Source of the DNA: Welwitschia mirabilis
Taxonomy: Eukaryota; Gnetophyta; Gnetopsida; Welwitschiales
Assembly (NCBI GenBank): GCA_051453625.1
Contig: JBOZIK010000001.1
Coordinates: forward strand, 11,066,368 to 11,130,367
Reading direction: 5' to 3'
DNA length: 64,000 bases
The stretch's first letter is position 1; the number at the start of each line of letters is the position of its first letter. The notes under the pieces were generated by a model. The model was not told the origin of the DNA. It saw nothing but the letters and a program-made list of their open reading frames with translations, and made no database searches. This document shows positions 25,101 through 37,379 of the stretch, in pieces. The translations under genes and the position numbers were made by a program.

Positions 25101-25700
25101 NNNNNNNNNNNNNNNNNNNNNNNNNNNNNNNNNNNNNNNNNNNNNNNNNNNNNNNNNNNNNNNNNNNNNNNNNNNNNNNNNNNNNNNNNNNNNNNNNNNN
25201 CATCAAATAATGGGATCTTTCCTTTTTATCTTTTTGAGGAAACCACCAAGTTAGAAGAGAATAATAATCCTTAACAAAATAAAAATGAAAACTAAGAAAT
25301 AATAAATTATAAAGAAGGGAGAGATACAAGCAACAAAGAAATTATTCAAACAAGTACCTATCCAAATCACATTATTTTCCTTGAAAGTAATGAATTACAT
25401 CATCTTGAGGACTTTAGTTCAAAAATCTCCCAACCTCTTCCTTTGATAACTTCATGTGCAAAAAGTAATATCTTTTCCTCATTTTGCAAAGTCAACCTTA
25501 CCATGTACTTCCATTGCTCATTTTTTTTCAAAACAAAATTTGGGATGTCTTGGAATTATTAATTAAGCAAAACCATATCTTCTTGATCCCAATCCATGTG
25601 TTGAATTAAAAGTCAAAGATCTTCTTAGGTACATAAATCCTATCCTAATCTCTTATCCTAAGAAGATTCTTACAAATACTTAGATATTAAATAAAGCCTT
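24597..25700 (+). repeat. about 500-bp direct duplication around a 100-N gap
   Basis: The sequence 24597-25100 recurs at 25201-25700, beginning CATCAAATAAT in both, with substitutions and small indels throughout. A shared 29-bp string beginning TTGATAACTTCATGTGCAAA is identical in both. Gap 25101-25200 separates them. Divergence is far greater than at the other gap-flanking repeats, so this is either an old tandem duplication in the ORF or a misjoin of two family copies. Confidence 0.8.
25101..25200. other. assembly gap (100 N)
   Basis: One hundred N between the two halves of the duplication inside element B. Confidence 0.99.
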
Positions 25701-28167
25701 TCATGTTTAATATCAAGCTCTGAATAGAATTTATGTTTCAAATCCTTTACATCATGAGTTCGATAAGAGATTATTTTTCATAAGTTGTATAAATTTTTGA
25801 TCCCTCACATTAATCCTTATGAAAACAAAATTTTATTTGCTCATTTGAAAAAGCCTTATTTTCCTAAGAATCCATATCTTAAATCAAATAATAGGAAACA
25901 TTTTAGATATCCTTCAAAATTAGATTGAAAACTTTCTTTGAGTCCCTTTTCACATGCCTTTCACAATGATGCCCAAGATACTGAAAATTCTCATAAGAGA
26001 TCATTTTTCAATGACACTTCATTCGTTTATCTCTTATCTGAAGAATGAAAATTATGCTATCAAGGATTATCTTTTTATTCTTTTTTCCTCCAATTGATTT
26101 CACTAAAAAATGAGTGCATACATTTTATGTTTTATCAATTAGTGAATATTTGATTTGGATCTTATTTTTCTAAAAATCTTGAAACCATGTTTCTTTTACT
26201 TTCTTACTTTCTTTTTCAATAAAAGTATGAGTTAGATTTTAGAAATTGAATTAAATTTATTGGCCTTGATGTTTTTTGATTTTCATGGTAATTTTGATTT
26301 TCAATTTCTATTTTCTCTGTTTTCATCTTCTATTTTTGAATTCCATTTTAGTTTTTAGTTTCTATATTTTTTTCTTCCTATTAATAATATGTCATCTCCT
26401 TCATCGTTCCCATGACAAAGTGAGTGAGTCAGTTTTGATAGTTTTCTAGTTTTTCTATTAATTTTCTATGTTTTGTTTCTTTTTCCTGTGTCTGTCATCC
26501 TATATGTCGTCTAAATGACGAGTAGGATGACAATCAATAAAATGTTGATTTTTGTTTTTTATTTATTTTTGTTATTTTGAGAAAATGTATTTTTATGGCT
26601 CTGTTGAGATTTTTAACTTGACTGCATAAGAATTTCAGATAATGGGCAAGATCTGAAATTACATGAGCAAGCTAACTGAATTTTCTCTTAGCTTTTTCCT
26701 TTGAAGTTAATTATGATATTACTTGATTATTTTTTAAACTTGACTTATGTATTTATCTCTATAACTAGACTTTTGACTTGGGCATTTCAGTGGTAAGATT
26801 AGATTCACCCAATCTTAGGACATTCCCATGTCCATGAACTTTAATTCAAAGCAGATGCTTTATATTTTACTTTATGGTGAAAAGGTCTTTGATTATTTAA
26901 GAGTGTTCTTTTTTGTATTTATTTTACGAATTTCACCTTTGTCTTTTGAGATGTTGGATTATGTGGAATGTGTTTTTCTTTTCAAAAAAATTAAAAAAGT
27001 GAGAAATAAATACCATGATGTTTTTAATTATTCTATCTCAAAAACATGATCACCATGATGTCCTACCATAAGTACACTGGGACAAATATTTCCGAGAGGA
27101 GCCTTTGGCAATGTATTATGGTAGCTGTGAAAACTCCACTAGGAGGTCAGTTGATCATGCTTCATGGATCCTTACTTCTCTAACTATGGTTTTACTCCGC
27201 TCATCATGGATAATAAAGTTATTCTAATAACTTTGAAGCTATGAAACTAGTGGTATTCCTAGTGTCATCAGAGATATTTCTTATTTCTTAGACTCTTAGT
27301 CTTTCCACATGGTTATTTCATTTCTTTAGATTTGGGTGTTTATTTTGAGATGATGGTAGGTAAGTTTATTTTTGAGTAATTTTTTGGTCTGATCATCCAT
27401 TTTTATCTTTAGCATTATCATAACCACTGCCTTACCAAATGGAGTTTCCATACATTAAGTCGTGCATTTTCACATCAAGTAATATTATAATTTATTTTTT
27501 TGAACTCTGCTAAGTTAAAATATTAGATTAGTGAACTATTTTTTATTTATGTTATCTTATGCCCATCCTTCTTGTTTTCATTTATGATTTGGTTAGTTAT
27601 TTCAAAGTCATTACCATATTTTATTATCATGTCTATCCTTTTTTAGTTTTTAGTATTCAATAAAAAGTTGTTTTCTTGAGTTTTCTTACTAAATTTGTGC
27701 TTATTTCTTTTTAGATTTTTTTTGTTGTAATTTCTTCCCATGTTCTTTATATGACAAAACATTTTTTGTCTATAATTTTTCTTTACTTGTCAAAATATTT
27801 CATATCTCTATATTTTTTTTTTTCAAATTTGACATTACGTAGCTTTATACTTTGTTTTGAAAATTGTCCTTATTCTTACTATCTTTTACCTGCCTTCTCA
27901 CTTTTGTTTGCCTTCTTTGTTTTATTTGGTAATATGGGACATATCGCCTTTTTTTGGGGGGGAAGAGATCCATTTTCATGGCTCATTTTTCAAAAAATTT
28001 TAACTTATTTTAAAGCTTTCATGACATAAAATTTTTAAAATTTTTATACATTATGCATTACTTATAATTTATCTATGTAATGTATTTTATGAGCCTATTT
28101 TATATCTTCTAGATTTATCTTTGAAAAATAAATTGGCTCACAACTATGATATTTTTGCCTAGTTTTT
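25701..28167 (+). other. element B 3' internal region, mostly non-coding
   Basis: After the duplicated part the ORF can be followed to about 26240 in fragments ('NPLHHEFDKRLFFISCIN'). The rest is T-rich with no domain. The 92-codon frame 27751-28029 is hydrophobic only because of its T-rich composition. Copies of the palindrome module lie near 26388-26440 and 26492-26534. About 27050-27240 resembles 61160-61290 at the right end of the window. Confidence 0.6.
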
Positions 28168-28200
28168 GTTAGGGACTGACAAAGGCTAAGTGAGGGGTTA
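28168..28200 (+). other. element B polypurine tract region
   Basis: The sequence ends AAGGCTAAGTGAGGGGTTA directly before the 3' LTR. It aligns with the gypsy-1 counterpart AAGGCTGAGTGAGGAGCTA, and the match extends about 30 bp upstream (CCTAGTTTTxxTTAGGGAC in both). Confidence 0.75.
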
Positions 28201-29262
28201 TCCTGCACTACTAATCTAAGGTCATTTGATGGGGTTTTATGAGTTGTTTTGCAAGCTTTTATACAAGTTTAGGTGCAATTCTGAGGATTTTGGAGATACA
28301 AGAAGAAATCTCAGAAAAGTGCAATTCTTATCTAAATTTGATGCATTAAAGGTACTTTCCAATTCACATAGCTTTAAAAAAGGATTATTGATAAAAATAT
28401 TGATTTCTTCTCAAGAAAATAATCAAAGAAGACCGTCTTCCCCTTCGTCGTCCCCACAATAAGCAGGATGATACTCTACTAATGTAGACTACTAAGTTAG
28501 CATTTCAATAATATTCTATAATGTACTATCGTATCCATAGTTGTTCAGACGATAGCCCGGATGACACTTTCATGTAATCGGCTCAAACAAGATTCCCTAA
28601 ACCATTTCGTCCATTTCTAAGTCATTGATAAGCATGCCTAACTGCACCAACCGTCTGTCCTCATCTACTGTATTTCCTTATAAATAAGTTCCCCTTTAAC
28701 TCTTCTTAGCATCTTTGATGCATCAGACATTCTCATAAGAGGATATCGAAGGGCAGGAGATCCATCTACGTGTGTTGCAGAAAGACATGCATTTGGTGGA
28801 GGGCTATGAATCTTCCATTGAGACCCAGTTGTTTTGTAATCCAGATGAATATTACTTTTTAATATAAAATCTTGTTTTCTTTTCATGCCTGCGTTGTAGA
28901 TCTTCTAATTTTTCTTATAGTCTATGTTGCCCTTGATCTGATAACAATTTCTTAGGTGATATAGATTATCAAGAACAGCCTTCGTTTAGGCTAGAATAAG
29001 TAGTGATTAGAGTTATTTTTTCATTTGCATTTATAATAATCACATTTTACATTTTGCATTGTATATTTTTTCCTTGCATTATTAGTTATTTTTTAGTTCC
29101 TCTTATTTTGTAAAGAAATCTAAGTCTCATCTGTTAGATTTCAATGACATTTTGGGTCTACTTACATTATATTAGTGTGTTATATTATGTGAAATAATTA
29201 TTTATTTTATTATTGACAGAATCCTTTGAGCTTAAGAACTCACACAAATACACACCACAACA
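28201..29262 (+). repeat. element B 3' LTR, complete
   Basis: 1062 bp. The start TCCTGCACTACTAATCTA aligns with the family start TGTTGTGCTACCAACTTA, and a further run TTTGATGGGGTTTTATGAGT matches the solo LTR (TTTGATAGGGTATTTTGAGT). It ends ACAAATACACACCACAACA, the same terminus as the gypsy LTRs read on the minus strand. Confidence 0.85.
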
Positions 29263-29489
29263 ATAACTAATCATTAAATGCATTAGCCTTAATATTTATC
29301 GAAAGTTTGCCTCAAAATAAAAAGTATTATAAATTGCTCTAAATGCTGCAAAATGTTATGGAGATTGTATGTTTTTGTATCTTTCATCTCAGCTCTTCAC
29401 TATTATAGAAATCTAGCATAATCCTATCTAATATCCTACAAAACTATTCAAAATACCCTATTAAATATATGTAAGTTGGTAGCACAACA
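29263..29489 (-). repeat. gypsy-1 3' LTR, proximal part
   Basis: Continuation of the LTR right of element B, resuming at the position equivalent to about 40560 of the 5' LTR and ending GGTAGCACAACA. Both parts together show that element B landed inside an existing LTR. Confidence 0.85.
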
Positions 29490-29510
29490 TAGCTCCTCAC
29501 TCAGCCTTGT
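29490..29510 (-). other. gypsy-1 polypurine tract
   Basis: On the minus strand AAGGCTGAGTGAGGAGCTA lies directly upstream of the 3' LTR start TGTTGTGC. This is where the primer for plus-strand DNA synthesis is expected. The neighbouring 30 bp match the equivalent position of element B. Confidence 0.7.
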
Positions 29511-32500
29511 TGGTCCCTAATAAAACTAGGTAGTAAACCGTGATTACGAGCTAACTTGTTTAATAATAAAAATGGCTAAGGTACTAAATAAATTATCTCA
29601 GAAAAATTTTCAGGAATATCAAATATTACAAAGTGAATCATGAAAAATTAGAAAATAGAATGTTTTACCTGATTTGAAAACCACCCATGCCATCTTCTGG
29701 GTCATCGTCTAGAGGATTAAAGGGATGATAGGCTCAAAAGATGATCTTAGAAAATAGAAACCTGTGACAGAATTTTTCAGATAAATAATCAGGTAGTGAA
29801 AAAAGCCCCTCACTAAAATATACAATAATGACTAAAAAAATCACCTAAATAAAATTAATTCTCATTATAACGTATGAAAAAGAAAGATAACCATGAAAAT
29901 TAAATTAAAATAAATACACCATGCTGAACTAAAAAATGATGTGTATGTATATAACAATGAGTTTCAATAGAAAACTATATAAAAGAGGAGATATAAAGTA
30001 TAAAAAAATCAATCTCCTCGTCATCGTATAATGAATTCTATCTAGGCAACTGGCTTAGGTGCAAGAAAAGAAAAGGAAGGACACATAGGGTTAATAGGGA
30101 AATGGAGGTTCAAATATGTGTAAATGGAATAGATTATCTCATTGCTCTAAACATGAATCGCCTTTGGAATATCTATAGTAACACTCTACTTAATGAAGAC
30201 AACACATTGGTGCATGTTAACAATCTGGTCCTCAGAGTATTGTATTCTCCTCTTAACTATTAGGATTCTCTACTCCAATATCTAATCCCTCTAATTTAGA
30301 GCCTGTATCCTATAGTCTAATGTTTGGATTCCATGATTTACGAAATCTCTAAATGGTCTCAGTGGTCTTTGTTAGGAGAGCCAGTATCTACTCAAGTGTA
30401 ATACCAACCATAGTTCTCTGTACCTAAGGTCGCTCTGCCTCTCTTGGTACCTGTATACTCATGTCCTATAAATAGTGAGTGGAATTCTGTATGTGAGAAA
30501 TAAACTACTCGCCCATGAGCTTTGGTATCCCAAATCATCTGAATAAGGCTAAGAGGAGGCATGCATAACCCAGAGTCTACAACTGTCATGCCTCTACCAT
30601 CGACTTGAGTATCCTTCAGATGAAGGTCGGTAATTCCATCTACTCTCCTTCTTGAAAGCTAATAGTATCTCTAAATACGTGACCATAACATAAACTGTTA
30701 TGGAATAATGGACTGGTGTTATGGATCAGCCCTCTATAAAGTACACTGTATGCAGGGCCAACTATATGACAAGAACTCCTCACTTTTCTATCATTAGATC
30801 TATCAAAACATTTAATGCAGTACCATATGCATGGTGCTTCTTAGTCTCTCCAGTAAAATAAATGTCTAAACTTCTATGCCTATCTAAATATTTAGATTGA
30901 TGTAATATGGGATGGAAGTATGACAATCTCATGGTCTCGAATATATGCTACAATCATGTTGACTAAGTAATCTTGAGAATTTAGATAATGCTCTATATGC
31001 ATGGTGTCATAGAACTCTCTCATCTTTGATATAAAATATGACTCATGCATATCTGTAATCCATCAGAGCTGGAGATCTGTGAGCCTTTGATCAATCTTAA
31101 GCTCTATCTAGCTTATGAAATCTTCAAAGTAATGATCAACATGAATAATGGCTATATGAATCATCACAAAACATCTTTTTTGAGGTGGAGGATGTACTAG
31201 CTCTGCATACTTAGTCTCTAATGATACTAAAGGGTCTGCCTCTTACTCTATAGCCTTGGCCTCAGCTCAGCTTGTCTAGATCTACACGTATAGGGCCTAC
31301 TCAATTAAAAATATATAAAAAACATAATGTAATATTAGATAGATATATCAAATACATCACATGAATACACACAATAATGACCCTAAAATTAAATAAAAAA
31401 AGAAAAATGATAAAAATATGTTCCATATTACCTAGTCATGAGAAGAAAAATGTGAAATGCATGAAAAGTTAAAAAGGAGTTTTTAAGTAAGCCCTACATG
31501 TGGTAAAAATTCAAATTTAATCTAACAAAATTGTAGAACACATTAAGCTGATCAATTTTTCCTAAAGGATTACTATGTTTCAACCTATGATTTGTGAGAA
31601 AATAAGTTTAAAATATGGGAAGNNNNNNNNNNNNNNNNNNNNNNNNNNNNNNNNNNNNNNNNNNNNNNNNNNNNNNNNNNNNNNNNNNNNNNNNNNNNNN
31701 NNNNNNNNNNNNNNNNNNNNNNNNNNNNNNNNNNNNNNNNNNNNNNNNNNNNNNNNNNNNNNNNNNNNNNNNNNNNNNNNNNNNNNNNNNNNNNNNNNNN
31801 NNNNNNNNNNNNNNNNNNNNNNNNNNNNNNNNNNNNNNNNNNNNNNNNNNNNNNNNNNNNNNNNNNNNNNNNNNNNNNNNNNNNNNNNNNNNNNNNNNNN
31901 NNNNNNNNNNNNNNNNNNNNNNNNNNNNNNNNNNNNNNNNNNNNNNNNNNNNNNNNNNNNNNNNNNNNNNNNNNNNNNNNNNNNNNNNNNNNNNNNNNNN
32001 NNNNNNNNNNNNNNNNNNNNNNNNNNNNNNNNNNNNNNNNNNNNNNNNNNNNNNNNNNNNNNNNNNNNNNNNNNNNNNNNNNNNNNNNNNNNNNNNNNNN
32101 NNNNNNNNNNNNNNNNNNNNNNNNNNNNNNNNNNNNNNNNNNNNNNNNNNNNNNNNNNNNNNNNNNNNNNNNNNNNNNNNNNNNNNNNNNNNNNNNNNNN
32201 NNNNNNNNNNNNNNNNNNNNNNAAAGAGAAATTGTGGAAAAGAAGATCAAGCCATGGTTTTAATGCACTATCATCCACTAGCATTTCTAGATGATAGCCC
32301 TAAGATAAATATCAAAAAATCTTAGGCTATTGTTTGCCTAGTTGTCTAAATGACCAGGTGGATAATGAAACTTCGAAAAAATTTAGAAAAATGAAAAGGT
32401 GAGCTAAATAGGTTAGGATTAGATATTAATATAAAGGTATTAAAACTTATTAGAAATTTCAAAAGATAGGAGATGGATGAATAATCATGACAAATAAGAA

Positions 32501-33650
32501 TTAAGAACGAATAAAACTATAAATAATTGAAAGATAAGGCAATGAAAATTTACTAAGTAGCATGAAGCTTTATAAAACATATTAAAAAAACATGCCCAAA
32601 CTGAAAAATGATCATAAAAAATATGTAGAACTCCAATATACTATAAGGAACATTATAAAAATCCATAAAGAATATCATCTAATCAAAACGCTAAAATGAA
32701 GTTAACTTTATTTGATAAAATAACATGATCGAAAATGAAAATAAGAACAAGGAAAATACTAAATGATATGATCCTAAAAAAATAATGAAAAAGTATAGAA
32801 ATTACTTTGAAATAAGAAATTAAACAATCAAAGAAAAATAAAATCAAAATAGGCAACTATAAACATGAAGTAGATAGCATACATATCCTAAATCCTACCC
32901 TAGTAAATCCACTTGAAAGGCATCATAAAGCTACTTGAGTAAAGATGCATGACAAAATGTATCAAGTTTATAATGTTTCACTAAAAAAGGCAGTAATTGT
33001 GATAACATAAAAGTGTAAGTACTTAAAGGAATTAATGACAAGACCAAAAGCTACTTAAAAATGAACTTACCTACTCATACCTCAAAACATACCCTAATCC
33101 TCAAAAGCAAAATGATCATATGGAAATAATAAGAATCTAAAAAATAAGCAATGTATTTAATGATATCAAGAACACCACTAATCCCATAGCCTTAAAGTGT
33201 TATTATTATCTTTTCATAATAAGGAAAGTGCAACCATAATTAAAAAAGTAAGAGTGTGCAAAGCATGACTAATTGATCCCTAGCAGAGTTCCCATAGGTA
33301 CCAACACTACCAAATGTTCCTTTTAGAAATATTTACCTTGGTAGAATAGGAAATGATAATGATCACATATTTTAGAATAAATACAATAGATTATGGTCAT
33401 TATTTTATTTTGATTTAAATAAATGTCATATAACCACATACTCAAAAACCAAAACATGAGGAAATGAGATGAAAGATAGAAAATAACACCATAAACAAAC
33501 AAATAGCTCATACCATTAATAAAACAACAAGAAATAAGGAATCTTCCTTTAAAATAAACTTAATAGATATATGAATGTCTTAAAATTAAATGAATCTAAT
33601 CTTAACATTTTAAAATATTCAAGTGTGAATAGTAATCATGAAAACTTCAT
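29511..33650 (-). pseudogene. gypsy-1 region between pol and 3' LTR, env-like position
   Basis: Minus-strand remnants of a coding region lie at about 31320-30120. The longest intact piece is 30589-30392 (65 codons, starting MTVVDSGLCMPPLSLIQ). Upstream in a compatible frame are 'RSLDIYFTGETKKHHAYG' and 'SITPVHYSITVYVMVTYLE'. The position between integrase and 3' LTR is where Athila-type elements carry an env-like or accessory ORF. I could not identify a signal peptide or fusion-protein features, so the function is left open. A 600-N gap (31623-32222) removes part of the region. Gypsy-2 lacks the sequence corresponding to about 30090-33655. Confidence 0.5.
31623..32222. other. assembly gap (600 N)
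   Basis: Six hundred N inside the gypsy-1 pol to 3' LTR region. Unlike the 100-N placeholders, this length may be an estimate. No duplicated flanks were seen. Confidence 0.99.
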
Positions 33651-34099
33651 AAAGTAAATACATAAGTTAAGTTAAATATGATTAAGTAATATCATAACAT
33701 ATACCAATGGAATAGGCTAAGAGAAAATTTAGATAATAATAAGGAGAAGACCTCCTCATCAAGAGAAACCTATAAAACAAATGATTTTATCATGTTTAAG
33801 ATTATATTGAAAGATTTTTTATATATTTTTAATCTTTGCCTATTAACTTTCTGAATCTCCCTAGTGTCTAAGTTAGAAATCTTAACTAAGAATCAGAATG
33901 TAGTTTTTTTATAAAATAAAAACTTAATCATTTAGAGGTCAACTTATTGTGTAAAAAGTAAACTCTAGTATTGTATAAAAGAATAAGTTGATTGAAGTCA
34001 AACTTATATGAATTAACTTTTTATCATGTTTGAACTTAACTTAGGATTTGCAAATGATTTGACGAAATATAACATAAGTACATTTTTCATTTAAGTAAT

Positions 34100-34930
34100 T
34101 AATTTGGGATAATATTTTTTTAAAATGTTAATAAATATTTATAAGATTAAATTGATGGGAATAATGATAAAAGTTATAACAATCATCCACTAGTAAAACA
34201 AAAACTTTTCCTTATGCAAGTTCATAAGGTGAAAACTAAGATAATTATACCAAGTAGTATGATAAGTTCAAATAATATCATTAAGCCTAGAAACCCAAGA
34301 TTCTTATTAATAAAGACAAGTTTTTACAACATTTTCTTATATTCTCTATTTGCATTTTCAGCCTGTCCATTGATCTCAGGATGATAAGCACAAGCTACTC
34401 TATGTTTTATTCTAATGGATAAAAGAAGTTTACTAAAAACCTAATTAATAAAATGAGTTTCTTGGTTACTAATGATAATCCTAAAAAAATCAAATCTCTA
34501 AAAAATATGAGTTTTAAGAAAATGACAAAAAGTTTGAACATCATTTAAAGAAGTAAGAATAGCTTCAACCCATTTAGTAACATAATCTACAGCCATTAAA
34601 ATATAATGTTTATCATGATAAGGTGAGTGAATAGGGTCTATAAAATCAATACTCTAATAGTCAGAAGATTCACATTCAAGAATAGATCTAATAGGAATCT
34701 CCTGAGCATAATTAAGGCTACTATAATGCTGACAAGGATACACCTTCTAGCAAAATTAAAAGAATCCTGAAAAAGAGTAGGCCAGTAAAAACCAGAATGA
34801 AGAATATACATAGTCATTTTTTATCTACTAAAATGCCATATACAAATACCACCATGACAAATATGAAAGATTTCAGATTTTTCCTAATTAGGCATACATT
34901 TTTTCATAATTTCATCTTTATACCTATGAT
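34100..34930 (-). pseudogene. gypsy-1 integrase
   Basis: Minus-strand remnants aligned with the better preserved gypsy-2 copy (52270-51400). The HHCC region lies near 34870-34720 and the catalytic core start 'IDFIDPIH', the counterpart of GIDFxGP, near 34660-34630. The later core piece containing 'ACAYHPEINGQAE'-like sequence is at about 34400-34340. Integrase would insert the cDNA. Frameshifts and stops are frequent, so only family membership is certain. Confidence 0.75.
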
Positions 34931-35013
34931 ATAAATGTGGTTCTATCCACTCATAATCATCTATTCTATGCAAAAAAGATCTACGTTGATTATAAGTTTA
35001 ATGTTGTAGTTTT

Positions 35014-36428
35014 TCATTGTAACAAGGTAATTATCAGCATACCAAGGAGGAGGATGAGTAGAAGATATAGTAAAAAGTTGCTCATCCAGAAAAGAGTTAT
35101 CAATAATATAATCATGAAAAGGAGAAGAAAGACGAGACAAATGATCAGCAATACAATATGCTTCCCTGCTTTATCAATGATGGTTAAGTTAAATTCTTGC
35201 ATAAGAAGGATTCATCTAATCAATCTAGCACTAAAATATTTTTTAGTCATAAAGTAACAAATTGTAGCATGGTTAGTATAAACATTCATATAAAAGCCTA
35301 AAAGATAATGTCTAAGCATATTAAAGAAAAAGATGGTTGCTAACATTTCCTTCTCTGTAGTAGTATAATTCATTTGAGTTCTAGATAGAGATTTACTATG
35401 ATAAGATATAACTTTAAAAACATTTTCATATTTTTGACAAAGTACCCCACCCCTGATAAAATTACTAGCATCACATATTAATTCATTTTTTTTTCAATTG
35501 ATTCCTATTGCAATAGGAGCATAAGAAAGTTTTTGTTTAAGCCTATCAAAAGCAAGTTGACAAGATTCATTTCATTCAAATTTAGCTTTTTATTCTAGTA
35601 ACAAGTAAAGGGGTCTACAAATTTTTACATAATCATGAATAAAGCGATAATAAAAACCACAATAACCAAAAGACATTTAACCTGTTTTACATTTCTAGGG
35701 GAATTTAGGTTTTGAATAATACCAACTTTTTGAAGGTCCATCTTAGCCCCCTTTTTCGAAATATGATAACATAAAATAATTCCACTTTCAATATAAATAA
35801 ACTTTTTACCCAACTCAATTGTAGACCACTAGAAATATACTCGATCAAGGAATTTCTCTAATCATTCTAAGATTTGTTTAAAAGTTTTAGCATAAATATA
35901 GAAGCCATTCATAAAAATTTTAATTAAATCCTCTAACATATCAAAAAGAAACACCCATCATAACACACTAATGAGAGCATTAAAAGTCCAAAATCTATGC
36001 GTCAAAAAGTAAAAGTACCAAAAAGTAAAGTAAAAGTAGGTTTGGTATGATCCTCACTAGCAATACAAACCTAATTGTGACCACTGTATCCATCAAGAAA
36101 ATAATAAAACACATGTTCCTGAATCCTATCAAGTATTTGATTAAGAAAAGACAAAGGACAATGATTTTTTTTTAGTTATTTCATTTAATTTTTTGAAATA
36201 TATATACATCCTTCATTTCCTATCTTTCTTAGGTACTACCATCAAAGGGCTAACCCACTCACTATCAACTATGGCATAAATGATTTCAGCATCTAGTAAT
36301 TTTATGATTTCATCTTTTACAACTTGCTTAAGGACTAGATTAAGTCTATGTTGAGGTTGCCTAATAGGTTTTGCATTATCTTCAAGGTAGATTTTATGTT
36401 GAACACTTGAGGTAGGAATGGATATCAA
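35014..36428 (-). pseudogene. gypsy-1 reverse transcriptase and RNase H
   Basis: The 71-codon frame 36428-36213 is the RT N-terminus: 'HKIYLEDNAKPIRQPQHRL' followed by 'EWVSPLMVVPKKDRK', a hallmark of gypsy RT. The catalytic box near 35910 reads FMNG where YMDD or FMDD is needed. The frame 35813-35625 carries the post-catalytic segment. RNase H remnants continue to about 35014, whose last open frame (35202-35014) contains 'LTIIDKAGKHI', equivalent to the end of RNase H. The enzyme is dead. Confidence 0.82.
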
Positions 36429-36499
36429 ATCTTTATAATACTAAGTGAACACATTTACCTTAGATTGCAAAAGAGAGATTAACCTCAATTCTTATTGAG

Positions 36500-37215
36500 G
36501 AGAAAGATTTTCATTAATTATTAAAGGTTTATTTAGATCATTATTCAGAAAAATGTATTTCAGTCCACTCGATAAAGGTTTCAAATTTAGATTTGAATTT
36601 AGATTTTTATATTTTGTTAAATTTTCGATAAAGTTTACACAGTTGATAGATTCAGTCTCTTTACTCTTTAAATCAAAATAGTCAATTTCAAATGGTCAAA
36701 ATCAAGTTGATCTTCATAAAAAAGTTTAAGTTTTTTTACTTCCAGTTGACTATCAAACAAAGTTGGCTCATAAAGCATTAACCATTTCTCTTCAAGTGGA
36801 TAGTGCTATAAAAATAAAGTTGTCTTTATTTCTTCTTTCACACTGAAATTATTTCTTAACTATTTTTTAGCCACATTAAATACTTTTATTGAAAACTTTT
36901 TATTTCCTCAATGATACTCCATGAAACCCGTTCTTGTATTTATAATACAATCGGCTATTGAACAAAAAGATCTATCTAGAAGTAAAGGATAACTAACATT
37001 ACGTTTAACTTCTATCACAACAACATCAATGGGATAGAATTCTTCTTTAATATGAATTATTAAATTCTTAATCATACCGAATGGTTTCTTCTCAGATGTA
37101 TCCGCCAATCCTAGGACAATCCTTATAGGCTCTATTCTACTTTCGAACCGAAGTCATTAACAAATGTGCAAGAGCATAATGTTGACAACACTAACATTTG
37201 TTGCCCCCAGATCTT
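36500..37215 (-). pseudogene. gypsy-1 protease
   Basis: The open frame 37108-36908 gives 'YPIDVVVIEVKRNVSYPLLL', 'DRSFCSIADCIINTRTGF', the second half of a gypsy retropepsin (PVDFxVLD and GRPFLxTAxAxID). The active-site segment upstream near 37200-37160 reads 'VSVVNIMLLHIC' in place of DLGASVNLMP, so the catalytic Asp is not recognisable. The C-terminal linker towards RT continues to about 36600 and is acidic, as in the gypsy-2 copy. Confidence 0.78.
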
Positions 37216-37379
37216 TAAACTTTGGACATTTGTATAAAACTAAATTATTAATGGATTATGCTAGGAATACTTTACTAAGGATGATTCATTTTTGTTTTCT
37301 CCTAATCAGATCTTTTCACAACTTAGAATACTTAGGATTCTCTTGCAAAAGTTTCCAAAATAATTAACTCATACTCACA

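Larger units (their letters stand above)
21880..29262 (+). mobile_element. element B, LTR element without pol, nested in gypsy-1 LTR
   Basis: Plus-strand element of about 7.4 kb. It has a 3' LTR of 1062 bp (28201-29262), a 5' LTR lacking about its first 165 bp, a good PBS (22782-22800) and a PPT region (28168-28200). The internal 5.4 kb has one long lysine-rich decayed ORF but no protease, RT, RNase H or integrase. Its LTR ends, PBS and PPT neighbourhood match those of gypsy-1/2 and of the solo LTR, so it probably depended on their enzymes. It is a LARD or TR-GAG-like element. Insertion was into the 3' LTR of gypsy-1 in the opposite orientation. A deletion at the left junction removed the left target duplication. 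Confidence 0.82.

Noticed and set aside
24973-25329. Frames of 93-94 codons around 25.1 kb
   Set aside because: They run through the 100-N gap inside the element B duplication.
27950-27966. G-rich purine run as the polypurine tract of element B
   Set aside because: It looks like a PPT, but the sequence at 28168-28200 matches the PPT neighbourhood of gypsy-1 and directly precedes the aligned LTR start.
27751-28029. 92-codon hydrophobic frame, possible membrane protein
   Set aside because: Phe and Leu content follows from T-rich DNA. There is no signal of selection or family, and it lies in the non-coding 3' part of element B.
31575-32325. Open frames of 221-239 codons
   Set aside because: They consist almost entirely of the 600-N gap and are not coding evidence.
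34937-35257. 106-codon plus-strand frame
   Set aside because: Antisense to the gypsy-1 RNase H region and similar to the gypsy-2 shadow frame only because the elements are related.
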